From assembly GCA_020746835.1 (NCBI GenBank), contig JAGPNK010000005.1:1116001-1180000 (forward strand): a stretch of 64,000 bases of DNA, given 5' to 3'. Below, one piece after another: positions 11,325 through 22,106 of the stretch (the stretch's first letter is position 1; every line of letters begins with the position of its first letter). Source of the stretch: Stachybotrys elegans. Lineage: Eukaryota; Ascomycota; Sordariomycetes; Hypocreales; Stachybotryaceae. Both the position numbers and the translations under genes were made by a program. The notes under the pieces were generated by a model. It made no database searches. It worked only from the letters and a program-made list of their open reading frames with translations, and was not told the origin of the DNA.

Positions 11325-14166
11325 ATGAAGCGACCTTTCGATCAGTCTGCGGACACCAGCACCCATGACTCCGAGTCCAAGAGAGTCAAGATGGAGAACG
11401 AGACCGAGCCCTCGCCGCCGCCGGAGCTTGATACGGCTTTCCTCGAGGACGGGCTGGCGCTGCTTGTCCAGAACGCAATGGCTGGCGTTGAAAACTTCGC
11501 CGACCATGTCAACGAGGTAACGGACGCTGCGACGCATGGCCTGCCCGACATGACAGGCTCAACACCCGTCCTCGACGCTCCGGCACAAGTGAAATTCTCG
11601 TCACAACCCGAAAAGTACATAAAAAACACGGCGGCCCATGCGCTGGGAAATCTTGTAAGTGTAAAAGTGACGATGCTGCGCCGGGCATAAGCTCACCCGA
11701 CGCCAGTCATCCTCCATGCTGCTCGCCATGACCCAGCAACCCTTTGAAGAGACGGCCAAACTCTTGCGCCAAACCGACTCGGACCATGCGCGCTCCTTTG
11801 AAAAGCTAAAGGCCTCTTTCATGGCCATGCGACAACTTTATACGACGACGCCTGCGCTATCACCCGATGACCTAGACATGCCGGACTCGGACATGCGAAC
11901 GGTGATTGAACTCACCAACTTAGCCTCGCTAGGCTCTTGGATCCTCGACGGCAGCCTGGATGCACTAGAAAGGGCCGACACGTACTACCTGCAAATGTTC
12001 AATCCCTACATGTCTGACCTGCCTCCGGGGCTGGTTGAGTTGTGTGTAGAAATCAAGACCCGCCACCTGATTGAGACGTTTGTGTCCAAGAATTCAGAAC
12101 AAACAGAACAACTGCTGCTCGTTGAGTTGCTGAGCCTGGGGCTAGAAGGGGAGTTTGGAGACATGCAAAATGGAATTGAGATACCGGGCCAATATAGCTT
12201 GGCTGAATTGATCAAGACGAGGAAAGAGGCCATCACGAAAGAGATAAATCTGGGCACCGAGCCGAGTAGGTTGCTAAAACCCCGTTGAGCAGAGCACGGC
12301 TAACAAGGTGCAGTCTTGTTAAGTCAAAGATTCCCATATGACGACCTATTACGCACGTTCAATACCTTTGCCAAGGGCCGCCTATCGTCAGCAACAGAAA
12401 CTGCCGCCAAGTATGGTATCTCCATCCCTCCTCACTACGATGAGATCGATCCACTGCCATCGCTTGAAGATACTGGGGATGGCGACATCGACATGGACGA
12501 CTTCTTTGAGAAGCATACGTCGGGCCTTGTCCAGGATGCGCTGGCAGGTCTTGTCTACGAAGAAGCCGCCGCCCCTACGCCGACTATTCAGGTCGAAGAG
12601 CCGCCCGCACCGGAGCCCGCCCCTGCGCCAGAGCCGACAGTCGAGGAGCCTCCACCAGCGAGCCAGCCAAACGGCAAGATCGACATCACCGATTACAAGG
12701 AACTCGAGGCTTTGGTGGCAGAAAGCACGTCCAACTACGTGAAGACGACCCTTCACGGGCTGTCCCCCATGCCATACCAGCCGACGGTACCCCTAAGTAC
12801 AGGTATGTCTTTCCAGTCACGGCAGCCTGAATTGTTGCTGACCCGCTCAGCCGAGAGCATGGCTGCCCAATCTTCCTTCCAAAACCACATGCAGCAGCAT
12901 CAGACACACACCCCTTACTACCACTACGCACAAACTCTTCCCGAACCACCAGCACAGCAACCAGCGCCTGGTGAAAACCTACCGCCGAACCAGACCTTCC
13001 CCAGTGCCATACTCTATGATAAAGCACGCCAGGCCGCATTATCCAAAAACGCAGCCCACACTCGCAGGGAGGGTCTGCACTCTACCCGCCGCCCATGGAC
13101 GCAGGAGGAGGAGAAGGCGCTAATGGCTGGCTTGGATATGGTCAAGGGCCCGCATTGGAGCCAGATCTTGACGCTTTTTGGCCAGAGCGGCACGATATCC
13201 GACATTCTCAAGGATCGAACACAGGTTCAGCTGAAGGACAAGGCGCGAAACCTCAAGCTGTTCTTCCTCAAGACCAATTCGGAAATGCCTTTCTATTTGC
13301 AGGCGGTCACGGGAGAGCTCAAGACTCGCGCACCTACACAGGCAGCGAGGAAGGAAGCAGAAGAGCGGGCACGCATGAACTCAGAGGAGGATCAGGCCAA
13401 GCTGCAAGGGATAATGGCCCTAGCAGGTGGACTGCAGCACCCGCCACAAGCCAGAGCTGTTGGGAGTCCCTCCACCATGGTTGGTTCGAGCGTGGTGACA
13501 CCTGCTCAGGCAGCCAGCGCGGCCCAGGCAGCATCAGCTCAGGCGGCGGCAGGACAGTATGGTACGCCACAGCAGCATAGGTCGTCGCCATCTATGGCAT
13601 CGCCATCCATCACCAACGGTCATCTGCAGCCGGTACAGCAGAGGCCTGGAATGCCCAGCACACCCCAAAGGCCTCCATCAATACCGCCGAATCACGCCAG
13701 GCCAATGAGCCAACCATCTCCTCAAGTTTCCCATCCACAGCTACACCATGTCCAGCAAGCTACGCAGCACTCCCAACCGATGGCCAACGCGCAAGCTACG
13801 ACTCCTCACGCCCATTCTCCTGCAAAACAGGCCGCCAACCACGCACCACAGATGCCGGCGGGCCCTCAGACCAACGAAGGCCAGGTAGCCCAAGCCGGGC
13901 AGCAATCACCAGCCAGCCAGGCAGTCATGGGTGGTGGTGTTCAGCAACATCAACAGGCTCCGGTACATCACCCGACACACCACATGACGGATGTCGGGGG
14001 CAAAGGCCATGATGCTACCGGAGGCATGGATATGCAAGCGAAGCCACAAGCAGCATCGGCCAACCAAACATCTCCGGAAGCAGCACCCAGCCCGGCATTT
14101 GACCACGAAGCGGAAGCAGCTCTGCTTCAGGGACTACAAGCTGCTATTACTGCCGAGCTGGGCTGA
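11325..14166 (+). CDS. tbf1: Telobox (Myb/SANT) DNA-binding protein, TBF1-like, with N-terminal TRFH-type region
   Basis: Exons 11325..11654, 11707..12265 and 12314..14166. The third exon probably contains a further 48-nt intron at 12803..12850 (GTATGT donor, TTGCTGAC branch, CTCAG acceptor), giving 897 residues (913 if retained). Early residues [10 protein letters not shown] and SKRVKMENE look like a nuclear-localisation region. The middle of exon 1 to exon 3 is helical and fits the TRF-homology dimerisation domain. One Myb repeat begins [12 protein letters not shown] (about residue 539) and carries VQLKDKARN, a close match to the telobox VDLKDKxRN that reads TTAGGG-type repeats. A Gln/Pro/Ala-rich tail follows. 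Fungal Tbf1 proteins bind subtelomeric and promoter TTAGGG sites. Assignment to Tbf1 rather than Taz1 rests on the single central telobox with a long low-complexity tail. Confidence 0.87.
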
Positions 14167-14368
14167 TGTATAGACACAACGTGATTGCAGCCGTCGTACT
14201 TGGTGCTTTAGTGTACAAGGCGTTTTCCCTCGGGCTCTTAGGGTGGTGTATGGCATTCTGATTCATTTGGATTTTGAGCAAGTTTCTTGGCAAACATGAT
14301 CCGGCGCTTTTTATACAGGTTCCCGCTCCCATGAGTGGGGGGAGGCATTTGGGGAGACAGAGGTAGCT

Positions 14369-14397
14369 GGGACGGGACGGGACGGGACAGGACGGGG
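14369..14397 (+). repeat. GGGAC tandem repeat, G-quadruplex type
   Basis: Four perfect GGG runs at a 5-base period (14369, 14374, 14379, 14384), then two degenerate units. The G3N2 spacing is a strong quadruplex pattern. It lies about 200 bases after the TBF1-like stop codon. Confidence 0.85.
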
Positions 14398-16327
14398 AAG
14401 GCAAGGAGTGTTCTTGGTGCGAGATGGATAGAGGGAGAAAATGATACCACGACGTGCGGATATACTGAGTTAACGGACACACGACACAAGGCCTATAGAC
14501 AGACGATACGAAAATATTCATGTACAGGAGCACAAGCGTCATAGTTTGATGTCACCGTGGAATGGCAGCTTCGGAAGAATTGAGGGTGGCTGTCACTATG
14601 TATCCCGCCTTGCATGTTATGTACTCTGGTGAGACGTTTTCACAGGAAACGTCCGAATCTTGCAGCACAGGCACCGACGGTTCCACGGCCCTGTTTGCGG
14701 GTAGGAGGACGGAATGACCGAGATGCTTGTTTCGTGAGACAGATTTTTTGCCGGGACAAGACAGGGTGTCAGTATACTGTCGGGGGAGGGGAGAAGTAAC
14801 GTGGGATTCAAGACGAGGGTTGAAAGAGGCCATGGGTTTCAAGCGTGGAGCAAGTTCAGCTGGACAAGGTTCGGGAGGAAACCAACCTTATCTGGCACAT
14901 CCTTCGGATCTGGACGTCGGACTTTGATCTTCAGTTGCAGACCGTGGTGTTTTGGGGCGGGGAGGCCGATGGTATCAGAGTGGCGCGGCACAGCACAGAG
15001 AGAGCGACGGGGAGGAGAGGGAAGGTCGATGCGTGGCTGTGCTTGGTGAGGCTGACTGGAGCGGAGGGATGGAGGGATGGATGGATGGGAAATGGATCAT
15101 AAACGCGCGGGTGAGGGAGGGGGAGGGAGCCGCAGCCGCGAGGACGGGAGGGGTGACTTGGCAGGGTCCGGTGACGTGACGATGTGACGCGATGCGGAAC
15201 GCGATGCAGTGCAAATGGGAGGAAGTGTATGAACCTGGACCCAGGTCGGTTGAAGCGACCCATGGTAAAGGCGTAGGGCCTTGGCATATTGATATGCCTA
15301 AGTATTTCTTAGAGGCGTCAAATCGCTCTTAAGCGTTGATTCCAGGAAGCCATGCAGCAACAGTAACAACGACAAATGTCCATAAAGTATCTACGCAAGA
15401 GAGTAAAGTTAGTAGGTAGGGTAGATGGGTGCTCGATGATGGCGGAAACGTCAAGTGACATGGTCAAGTTGGAGACAAACCAGTCGGCTGGACTGGCAGC
15501 GTCCCCACCCGCCCGTTCCCGGGCTCCCTTTGCCCTTTGGCCTGCCCTACAAGCAGGGATTAGCGGGCTGGTGGTGCCTGTACCTTGCACGAGCGGGGCC
15601 TAATGCACATCAGGCGTGCGGCATGCGGCAGGGGTCTTATTCACATGGCTCTTTCCCTTTCCACGGCATGCTCGTCTTCATGCCAGTATAGGAGTACAAT
15701 ATGTATTGGCCGTACACTCTTCTACTTTTGATATCGGGTAGTCACTTTTGCAGGGCTTGTGCCGCCAATCGAGATGCTGTAGGCCGGTTCTTTGTTTGCG
15801 TGATGGCGATGGCAATCGGACCTTGGGTTTGGTCGGTGCCTGCATCTTGCAGTAATTAGTCGCGGCGACGAGGCACCCATATTAGGTACAGTGCTATACT
15901 GTTTTCGATGGGTGGATCCTCGAACCAAGCAAGATCTATGGGTTCCTTCTTTTTCTTCTTCCTTTTTAAAGTGCTTGCATCGGACTTCTCTTAGTGCCAC
16001 CTCGCACACACTGCCATGTTTTCTCCGGGAATGGCACTGTCCAACTCACCTGGTAGCAGGCAAAACAGTTACTCATACACAGGCAACGCAGGTGCAGTTG
16101 CTCACCACGTGGGTACAGAAACCCAAAGGGTTCGGCGCGGCTGATGGGGCGTGTGAGACATTCTGCTTTTTATGCCGGAGCCTCGTGAGCTCCAGGTCCC
16201 TTACCATGACGACAGGAGAGGCCAAAAAGAGAGAAAGTGCCCTGCTATGCCTCTCTGAACCCGGGTCGCCTTTTTGATAGAGTCATCGTCTTTGGGGTAT
16301 CTGATAAAACCCCGTGGCCTGCTTCGA

Positions 16328-16341
16328 CCCCCCCCCCCCCC
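16328..16341 (+). repeat. Homopolymer tract of 14 C
   Basis: Fourteen consecutive C residues in the gap before the coiled-coil gene. A TTTC microsatellite follows at 16364..16381. Confidence 0.95.
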
Positions 16342-16908
16342 GCTTGTTGAGCCACATCTTAAGTTCTTTCTTTCTTTCTTTGCCTGCCTGGCCACACCCG
16401 CGCGGGCTGTGCTGATGGTGCTACATGGATCCATGGAGGGGCGGGAAGGAAGAGGCAATGATGGTGGTTCACTCCCATGAACTGGTGGCTTGTTTGCTGC
16501 CCGTATGCCTCATCCTCGTGGCCGTCGACTGTCTCTGTTGTTACTCATGCTCTACATGCTCGGAACTCACACACACACCCGATGTGGTTCGCATTTCTGA
16601 ACAAGCGAGCCCTTCTTCTCCTCTTGCTCCCATGTTTGCCCTCGTAGATATCCCCCCCTACCACATCCATGGGCTTGATCACCTGCAACTCCAAATGGAC
16701 GTTAGATTTCCAGCTCTGCCTGTTCCATTTTTATATTCTGCCTTGACACATGTTCAAGTCACTGGTGCTCTTAAGATCACGCCTCCCGGTGCAATTAATG
16801 GCTGCTACTTCTCTCTTCTTCTCGCCTTCTACTGCTGTTTATTCTTTGTCTTCCTTCACTTACAAACTACACCAAATCACAACCATCTCACGCTCTGCTG
16901 CACTTGCC

Positions 16909-16915
16909 TATATAA
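16909..16915 (+). promoter_or_regulatory. TATA box for the coiled-coil gene
   Basis: TATATAA, 92 bases before the chosen ATG at 17007. It supports that start over in-frame ATGs further upstream. Confidence 0.5.
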
Positions 16916-17006
16916 CCTCACTGTGTATCATTGCCCGCCGTCAAGGTGGAGGATACGTAGACTGACCTACAAACTCTCACCAATACCCCCTTCATACCAC
17001 CTCACG

Positions 17007-17669
17007 ATGGCCAAGAAGTACGTTATCGAGACGACGGCGACAGGCCGGAAGCAGTGGGCGGCATTGAAACGCTCACATTCTCACCATCACCATCTCACTG
17101 GCCACCATGAGTACTACCGCGTTACACAGGAGGAATGGAACGCCATGGTGGAACGGGAGCGCGAGCTCCAAAAGTCCAACAAGGGCCTGGAGAACGAAAA
17201 CGACACCCTCAAAGCCGCCCTGCTCACCAGCCAAGCCGACATACATCGGCTCAACAACCACGTCGTGCCTCGGCTCCAGGACCAAGTCGCCAGCCTCTTC
17301 GCCGAGAACCAGTCGCTCCGCCGTTCCATCGACAACGTCGGCGACCGCAACTACAAGCACCACCGCGAGGTGGATCGGCTCAACTTGAAGATCGAGAAGC
17401 TGGAGACGGAGAACAAGCTGACTCGCGACGAGAACGAGGACCTCCGCGTGCGCATCAAGGCGCTCTCGAAGCAGCTCGACCAGGGCTTCAACCGCCGCAT
17501 CAACGAGCTGATCCAGGAGCTCGACCACTGGAAGGAGCACTTTCGCCACATCAAGGAGCGGTACGACTACCTCAAGCAACAACACGAGAAGCTCTTGGAT
17601 GCCCTCGAGGCGCGGACGAGAAAGATGGAGGCGTACGAGGACATACTGAAGCGGCGCGGCATCATATGA
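17007..17669 (+). CDS. Coiled-coil protein of unknown function
   Basis: Single exon, 220 residues. The start MAKKYVIETTATGRKQW follows a TATA box. The open frame extends upstream without stops to 16425, but that part is low-complexity and unlike protein. A His-rich stretch (SHSHHHHLTGHHEYY, about 23-37) precedes a nearly continuous coiled coil from about residue 45 to 215, rich in Glu, Leu, Arg and Asn with clear heptads (for example RLNLKIEKLETENKL). It ends DILKRRGII. I recognise no enzyme or targeting domain. Oligomerisation or scaffolding is a reasonable inference. The His cluster might bind metal, but that is a guess. Confidence 0.8.
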   Translation: MAKKYVIETTATGRKQWAALKRSHSHHHHLTGHHEYYRVTQEEWNAMVERERELQKSNKGLENENDTLKAALLTSQADIHRLNNHVVPRLQDQVASLFAENQSLRRSIDNVGDRNYKHHREVDRLNLKIEKLETENKLTRDENEDLRVRIKALSKQLDQGFNRRINELIQELDHWKEHFRHIKERYDYLKQQHEKLLDALEARTRKMEAYEDILKRRGII

Positions 17670-19432
17670 CTTCTGGAGCAGCTCGTCATTCTTCTCACCA
17701 TTGTTTTACCATCGATCGGTTCTCCTTGACATTGCGGCGCACCTCATCAGCCTTGTTTTACTAGCTCTGCGATATTGGCGGCTCCTCATGCTTGGACACA
17801 GCTGCCCGATTTCTCACACGACACCGACGTGCTCGGTTTTTCATTTGTTGGTTTTGTACCTTTGGTTGTCGACAATGGACGCACAAGTGCTTGTTTGGGA
17901 TGTTTTCTTATGCATGATGTAAGTGTACAGATTCAAGAGGGGAGGCAGTGAAGTAGCGACGCTGACGTGCGACAACCGACAGACCATTTTTTTGCTTTTG
18001 CTTTACTCTCTGCCGTGTTTGGAAGGCAGCTAGATAGACCATGATAGCAAATGATCTTACATGATTTCCCCCCCTCTCCTTGAGACAAATGTGCTTTGCC
18101 TTGCAGCCTCGTGATGGTGTCCCAAGGCAACAACCAGTGGCGCCTGTCAGGTGAGCAGGCGTCTACAGCGCGCTGACTTGGCTGGGAGATTTCGGATTCC
18201 AGGATCCCGGTTCACTCCGATGGGGCAGGTAAAACCACAGTCTATTCACACACCCAGCGCGGGTGAGCTCGATCCTTACGATAAGGCCCAAGCCAAGAAA
18301 TCCTTGGGTCGGAAGGAGTCTGACACGAAAATGCCCTTGCTTTCAGCTCGACATGGTTCAGAGGCTAACGGCCAGCATAAAAGGTATCTTATACCTTGGT
18401 TGCTTGATCGAATGTGGGTATCGATTCGGTGGAGGAGGGTGAGAAGCATCTCATATCCGGAATGGTTTGTCCAGTTGGATGGCTCCCAAGCGTGCACTAA
18501 ATTTAGAAGACAAAACGCCTGTGCGGAGTTGCTAGTCCCAAGAAGCAATGAATTCAACAAGTTCAATCGGACCTCAGCATACTTGAATGCAGATTGGATC
18601 AAGCGGTAGGATGTTCTTTCCAGTTCGCATGTGCACTCTCTGCCAAGTTCATCATAGGTCGCAAATACAATATTACTACACAAGCACTGCAAGAAAAGAA
18701 CAGTGAAGAGGAAGAAAAGCCTCGAGCAAATTTGGGGGCACGCTCTGGCATTTATACCTCTTGTCTCTCGTGCTTAGGTAGTCACAACCGTCACCCAACA
18801 AACTTAGTATCAGACGGCGATATTCGTCGTGGGAAGTATCACCAAGGCGAGTTGGCGCCATGGGGGGCAACTGAGTACTAGGTATGCTATAACTACTGCC
18901 TAGTATGGGTGTCTGCGTGGCCAAGAGAAAGAGGGGACCAGATGGGAAAGCCCCATTGTAATGAGGCTCTGTGATGGTATTACCCGAGGGGCAATACGTG
19001 AAGCTGCAGGGGCCATTAAAATAGAGACTCATGTATAGTGACGTGAAGGGTACATGGGGCGCAGTCTGCGGGGGATCGACCAAGACGGCAATACTTTAAA
19101 ATATAGACACGGATAGATTCATTGAATTAGGTCATAAAGAAACATCTTGTAGCACCCACGGCCTGGACTGGACCTTCTGGCCCGGCCAGTCGGCTACCCT
19201 ATATGCAAGGGCAGCTTGATGATGGCTTCGCTCTTATTCCTCTCCACTGTTCACTGTCTACTGGCTCTAGTAGCCCTTGTTGCTGCTTCTCCACCTTGGA
19301 CTGCACTGCTACTTCTTCTGATCACCGTGCACAAGTGCTTAGCATGTGATATACAGCGAAACAGGATGTCTTTATTCCTCTTCCTCTTCCTCTTCCCCTC
19401 CTTTTTGTTTGACCTCTGCAAAACCAAGTCCA
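17670..19432. other. Convergent intergenic region, 1.76 kb
   Basis: It lies between the 3' ends of the coiled-coil gene (plus) and the LysM/WSC gene (minus). Open frames such as 18151..18609 and 18276..18692 overlap on opposite strands and have no protein-like pattern. I see no gene here. Confidence 0.6.
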
Positions 19433-20251
19433 TTAATGCAAAATGTAGGACCTGCCCGCCCCGGAGACCTGGGTAATGTCTTCAGCTGTATTGACTCTCC
19501 CGGAAGACTCTGACACAGCAGCAGCATCATCGCCTTCCTCGGCACCGGCATCCTCGCTTGGCTCCTCCTCCTCCTCTACAAAGCCAATGGGCTCAAAAAT
19601 AGTGAGACGGTTCTTGCCTCCGCACATGTCCGTCTTGTTTCCCGTGCAGGGCATGTTGCAGTCCGAAGGTCCATTCACGGCCAGCTCCCCGCCGACGAAA
19701 CTGCTGCACCAGCATTCATTGCCAGCCTTGACGCCCGCATAGGTGAGGAAGGCCTGATAGCACGTCTCCTGGCACTTGGTGTAGGTGAGGGCAGTATCAC
19801 CGCTGCTGATGCGACTCTCGAGAACCGGAAGGGCAGGGTCTTCGTCTGAATAGCAGCCCAGCAAGGCCCAGCTGGTAGGCGAGGGACCCAAGGTGGGAGC
19901 CTCACTCGTAGTTGTGGTCGGGGTGATGGTTGTGCTGGCGACTGTCGAGGTCGATGTGAGCGTGGGGAGCCGGCTCAAGGGCACAACGCAGTATGCTTGG
20001 TAGCGCCAGGGCTTGCAGTTTATGTCCAGCGAGGGATTCCAGGCCGAAAACTCCTCGGCAGTGATGTTATATTCGTTCCGAATGTCCTCGCAGGAGCGGC
20101 CGTAGCCATTATCTTCCCAGTACGCACAAGGCGAGACAGTGTCTGGATCCCATTCCAAGTTAGGCATTATCCCGGCAGCACACCGGCGAGGGGCAGTGAA
20201 GAGCACCACCAGGCATGCTGCTGTAGCGGAAAGGGAGAAGATGCTCTTCAT
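19433..20251 (-). CDS. Secreted LysM-like plus WSC domain protein
   Basis: Single exon, 272 residues from the ATG at 20251. Longer readings would use TTG. Signal peptide: residues 1-27, ending near CAAG. Residues 42-90 (PCAYWEDNGYGRSCEDIR, then AEEFSAWNPSL and YCVV) match fungal LysM modules, which bind chitin oligomers. A Ser/Thr-rich linker (98-125) leads to a WSC domain (about 127-220) with the usual spaced cysteines (LGCYSD, C-CWC, MPCTGN, MCGG), which binds glucans or wall polysaccharides. The tail is very acidic (VEEEEEPSEDAGAEEGDD) with no obvious GPI signal or membrane span. A secreted or wall-bound protein contacting two wall polymers is inferred. Its promoter lies in the divergent gap shared with the 2EXR gene. 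Confidence 0.9.
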   Translation of the reverse strand: MKSIFSLSATAACLVVLFTAPRRCAAGIMPNLEWDPDTVSPCAYWEDNGYGRSCEDIRNEYNITAEEFSAWNPSLDINCKPWRYQAYCVVPLSRLPTLTSTSTVASTTITPTTTTSEAPTLGPSPTSWALLGCYSDEDPALPVLESRISSGDTALTYTKCQETCYQAFLTYAGVKAGNECWCSSFVGGELAVNGPSDCNMPCTGNKTDMCGGKNRLTIFEPIGFVEEEEEPSEDAGAEEGDDAAAVSESSGRVNTAEDITQVSGAGRSYILH

Positions 20252-20959
20252 CGTGGCCAACTGGTCCGTACAGTGTCAGGTAAATCAGGGGTAGGTGGAA
20301 GGAAGGGTCACAATGGGGAGAGGAAAGCCCAGTCTCCTACTCGAGTACGTGAGAAGAAATAAGGTGAGTTATGGGAGCGGAAGGTCTCCGAAGAAGCTTT
20401 ACACGATGCAGCCAACATTCTGGGGAGGCATGCATACCATGCATACCTTGTTGGCAGTTTGGTTGAATGTCATGGGTCAGGGTTCTGCAGATATCCACCA
20501 CACTGGTGCAACTGTAAAGTAGGGCATCGTACGATGAATGGATCAATTGGCACTTAGATTCTGGAGATGTAAGACTGGATGATGCTGTTGAACCTCGGGG
20601 CGCCAAAGGGTCCAGACTACGGTGGACCCGGCAAATTTAAGCATTTTTACCTACCAACCCCATCTCCTACTCCATCCAAACTCCATCCGTACTCCATATT
20701 GTTGGTTCTACAACTTCTGATCAACCCGGCAGCAGCAGGTCCTCCGTAAAACTATTGGAACTTTTGGGTTGCCGGCTACTCCCGGGCACTACGCTGCCGA
20801 TAGCATTGTCACGAGCCACAGGATCCAAAGGCCCCTCACCGAGACAACAGATCCATTGGGCTTAGCATGATAAGAAGATAGGTGCCTGAATCAGGTCGAG
20901 AAGAACCAAGCCCCAGCTCAATCTCATCCTTCTCTTGTCACCACCGGGTCTACGCGAGC
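20252..20959. other. Divergent promoter region between LysM/WSC and 2EXR genes
   Basis: These 708 bases separate two genes transcribed away from each other, so both promoters must lie here. A direct repeat of ATGCATACC is visible around 20429-20447 and a repeated ACTCCATCC-type motif around 20668-20697. No coding frame is convincing. Confidence 0.55.
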
Positions 20960-21604
20960 ATGGCGAAGAAGCGCACCACCAAGTTCCACCAGTTCTCGCG
21001 GCTGCCTGCCGAGCTGCGCTTGCGAATATGGGATCTCACCGAGGCCGAGCCGCGCATCGTCGATGTCTACTCCGCCCCCAACAATAGGACATTCAAGGCC
21101 ATGGTCTATGTCAGGTCAAGGACACGTCCACCAGCCCTGCTGCACGCTTGTGGCGACTCTCGACGCAGCGCTATAGCCCGCTCCCTCTACGTCAAGGCCT
21201 TTTGTTCTGGCAGCCAACCTCGCTACACATGGGTCAATTTCGACATGGACATGTTCCATTTTAAGCCCATCTTCTTCGCTTGCGCCACGCCCGAGAAGCC
21301 CCTCATTCAACGTATGCGTATCGAGGGTCCGTTTGACGAGAACTTCTTGTACTTTTCGGCACTAGAGTTGAAGGACTTTGTGAGCATTAAGGAGGTTCAT
21401 GTTGTTTGTACCGACGGCTTGCGTAGCTGGCGCCAGGCTGTAGACGACTGCTCCTTTGGAACGTATAACGTCAAATTCTTCAATGAAACAGCCGCAGGGC
21501 GTATGCTCGACTGGCAAGAGTTGGAACGCGAGTATCCTACCACCCGCTATCAATCCGATGGAGATGAGGAGGACGACAGCAGGGACGAGATCTGGTATGC
21601 TTGA
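20960..21604 (+). CDS. 2EXR domain protein
   Basis: Single exon, 214 residues from ATG 20960. The longer frame would need a GTG start. KFHQFSRLPAELRLRIWDL (about 9-27) is the hallmark start of the 2EXR domain, a fungal family common in large numbers in Pezizomycotina and vaguely F-box-like at its start. RTRPPALLHACGDSRRSA is the second conserved block. The C-terminus is acidic (DGDEEDDSRDE). The molecular function of 2EXR proteins is not established. It lies between two secreted carbohydrate-binding genes, which need not mean shared function. Confidence 0.85.
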   Translation: MAKKRTTKFHQFSRLPAELRLRIWDLTEAEPRIVDVYSAPNNRTFKAMVYVRSRTRPPALLHACGDSRRSAIARSLYVKAFCSGSQPRYTWVNFDMDMFHFKPIFFACATPEKPLIQRMRIEGPFDENFLYFSALELKDFVSIKEVHVVCTDGLRSWRQAVDDCSFGTYNVKFFNETAAGRMLDWQELEREYPTTRYQSDGDEEDDSRDEIWYA

Positions 21605-22106
21605 AAGCTTGATGTAATCAGAATGAAGAGTGAGACTAGCTATCATGACTGTAATCCAATACAATTAGACACAAGACTAAAAGTATTAGACAGAACGTCA
21701 GCAACGCTGTTATTCGAACACTTCTCGGGATGCTGTGACCGTGACTGTCTCCTGCATAGCTGTGGACATTTAATGGGAAATATCTTCTCACCGACAATCT
21801 TTCCAATGTAGTTTAACGAAGTGGCACCATCAGGGGTGGCCTCCGTGTGCAGTTCCGCTGTTGTCTACCTCTCGCTTGGTTCCTTGTCCTCTCTGTCCTT
21901 GTCCTCTTCGTCCTCTCGTCCTCTCGTCCTCTCGTCCTCTCGTCCTCTCGTCCTCTTCGTCCTCGTTCTCTCGTCCTCTTCGTCCTCATCCTCTCGTCCT
22001 CTTCGTCCTCATCCTCTCGTCCTCTTAGTCCTCGTCCTCTTGGTCCTCGTCCTCTTGGTTCTCTCCGTCCTCTCCGTCCATCTATTCTTCTACATCTTTT
22101 CGCAAT
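21605..22106. other. Intergenic region dominated by a CT-rich tandem repeat
   Basis: The promoter and leader of the orphan secreted gene at 22107. The first 280 bases show nothing notable. The rest is the CGTCCTCTT-type repeat listed separately. Confidence 0.7.
21885..22080 (+). repeat. CT-rich tandem repeat, 8-10 base units around GTCCTC
   Basis: About twenty imperfect units such as GTCCTCTC and GTCCTCTTC in nearly pure pyrimidine on the plus strand, ending 26 bases before the ATG at 22107. Several adjacent units are identical (21908..21950). Such mirror-symmetric polypyrimidine tracts can form triplex DNA and vary in copy number. The position suggests it is transcribed leader or core promoter. 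Confidence 0.9.

Larger units (their letters stand above)
14167..17006. other. Intergenic region, 2.8 kb
   Basis: No gene is recognised. It contains GGGAC repeats (14369..14397), GGAT-type repeats (about 15061..15090), a 14-C tract (16328..16341) and a TTTC microsatellite (16364..16381). The right end is the promoter and leader of the coiled-coil gene at 17007, with a TATATAA box at 16909. Confidence 0.65.

Noticed and set aside
16425..17006. In-frame upstream extension of the coiled-coil protein at 17007
   Set aside because: The extra 194 residues are Cys/Leu/His-rich without protein-like pattern, and a TATATAA box lies at 16909, between the upstream ATGs and 17007.
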